This document shows positions 6,218 to 6,728 of a stretch of DNA of 6,728 bases, one piece after another. Each line of letters starts with the position of its first letter. Position 1 is the first letter of the stretch. Both the position numbers and the translations under genes were made by a program. The notes under the pieces were generated by a model. It was not told the origin of the DNA. It did no database searches and was given only the letters and a program-made list of their open reading frames with translations. The stretch is from Clostridiales bacterium (GTDB lineage Bacteria > Bacillota > Clostridia > Oscillospirales > CAG-382): NCBI GenBank assembly GCA_004553575.1, contig SFLA01000059.1, positions 1 to 6,728 on the forward strand. The letters are read 5' to 3'.

Positions 6218-6728
6218 TTACAGACGGTTCACGACATCAGTGATTTTTCTCAAAAGCAGGGTATCGAAATCTCCGAATTCCTCAGTTTTGATTTGCTTTC
6301 CGCTTAAGAAATAAAGCCATACCGCAGCGGCTGTGAATCTGCCGTAATCAAGTGACAAATGAAATCCGTCTCTGCAAAGGGAAAGTCCGCCGTTTTTGTA
6401 ATCAAAGTCCGGTACCGTTTCCCGCAATATCTGTATAGCTTTGCCTGTCGGAATCAACCCGGCTCCGATAGACTCTGCCGCTTTTTCGCTTGCTTTTTTA
6501 ATACAATCGAACATTGCGGCCTGATTATTGCCATATCTCACAAAATCGGAATGGCTTGAATCCAGCTCATAAGCCCAGGTCTGATGAAAGAACAGTTTTG
6601 CGTCCGGCTGTGCCGCTTTGATTACCGAAACAAGCGAAGAAAGATACGGCTCATAGGTTTCGGGATGCAGTCCGATGGTTGCCTTGCCCTCATAGCTGCC
6701 GCCGCCACCGTCATCGGTTTCCTGGCAG
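6218..6728 (-). CDS. DUF4886 family protein, SGNH-hydrolase-like (3' part, runs off the window)
   Basis: The frame is open from the right edge of the window to TAA at 6218-6220, giving 169 C-terminal residues; the start lies beyond 6728. Recognisable pieces are KATIGLHPETYEPYLSSLV, AAQPDAKLFFHQTWAYELDS, RYGNNQAAMFDCI, GAGLIPTGKAIQ, and GGLSLCRDGFHLSLDYGRF followed by a helix AAAVWLYFLSG. This pattern is the C-terminal part of DUF4886 proteins, which have an SGNH/GDSL-hydrolase-like fold. The Asp-Gly-Phe-His of RDGFH corresponds to the block V Asp-His of that fold. The expected GxSxS nucleophile motif near the N-terminus is out of view, so an esterase role stays unproven. Its codon use looks more AT-rich by eye than that of the upstream operon. 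It is transcribed towards the transporter remnant with about 130 bp between them. Confidence 0.82.
   Translation of the reverse strand, partial: CQETDDGGGGSYEGKATIGLHPETYEPYLSSLVSVIKAAQPDAKLFFHQTWAYELDSSHSDFVRYGNNQAAMFDCIKKASEKAAESIGAGLIPTGKAIQILRETVPDFDYKNGGLSLCRDGFHLSLDYGRFTAAAVWLYFLSGKQIKTEEFGDFDTLLLRKITDVVNRL

Noticed and set aside
6093..6314. Possible small + strand gene, with AAGGAG at 6110-6115 and an ATG at 6134
   Set aside because: The Shine-Dalgarno-like string is 18 nt from the ATG, the frame runs antisense into the end of the DUF4886 gene, and the product resembles nothing known.
1..6728. CRISPR array, insertion sequence, tRNA or rRNA
   Set aside because: No regularly spaced direct repeats, transposase-like protein, terminal inverted repeats or recognisable structural RNA were seen on either strand by reading.

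Overview
The window looks like chromosome from an anaerobic, moderately GC-rich Clostridia-type Firmicute, possibly a gut Oscillospirales or Christensenellales relative. That placement is inferred from Firmicute-style versions of MgtE, the GH36 alpha-galactosidase, PsuK/PsuG, an EamA transporter and a DUF4886 protein; no marker gene in the window fixes the taxon.

Left part (13-5451, + strand): four genes run head to tail with almost no space between them. They are a magnesium channel/transporter (mgtE), a 725-residue group I GH36 alpha-galactosidase, a PfkB-family kinase best called pseudouridine kinase (psuK), and pseudouridine-5'-phosphate glycosidase (psuG). The gaps are 16 nt, 3 nt and a 4-nt ATGA overlap. 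Each downstream gene has a recognisable ribosome binding site and no terminator separates them, so they probably form one transcription unit ending at the hairpin at 5554-5585. The promoter, and any Mg2+-sensing leader in front of mgtE, would lie left of the window.

Functionally, psuK and psuG form the complete two-step route from pseudouridine to uracil plus ribose 5-phosphate. The GH36 enzyme releases galactose from alpha-galactosides such as melibiose or raffinose-family sugars. MgtE supplies Mg2+, which the kinase needs, but a purposeful link among these jobs is speculation. No pseudouridine or sugar transporter and no regulator is visible.

Right part (5452-6728, - strand): a short intergenic stretch carries a perfect 10-bp hairpin with T-rich tracts on both sides, so it can terminate both convergent units. 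Beyond it lies the C-terminal half of an EamA/DMT-type drug/metabolite transporter. It has lost its N-terminal half and is frameshifted at an A6 run, so I call it a pseudogene. About 130 bp without a convincing gene follow, then the 3' part of a DUF4886 (SGNH-hydrolase-like) gene that runs off the right edge. By eye this part is more AT-rich than the operon.

I did not find a convincing new biological system. The points most worth a second look are the operon company kept by psuK-psuG, the decayed transporter and the shared terminator.
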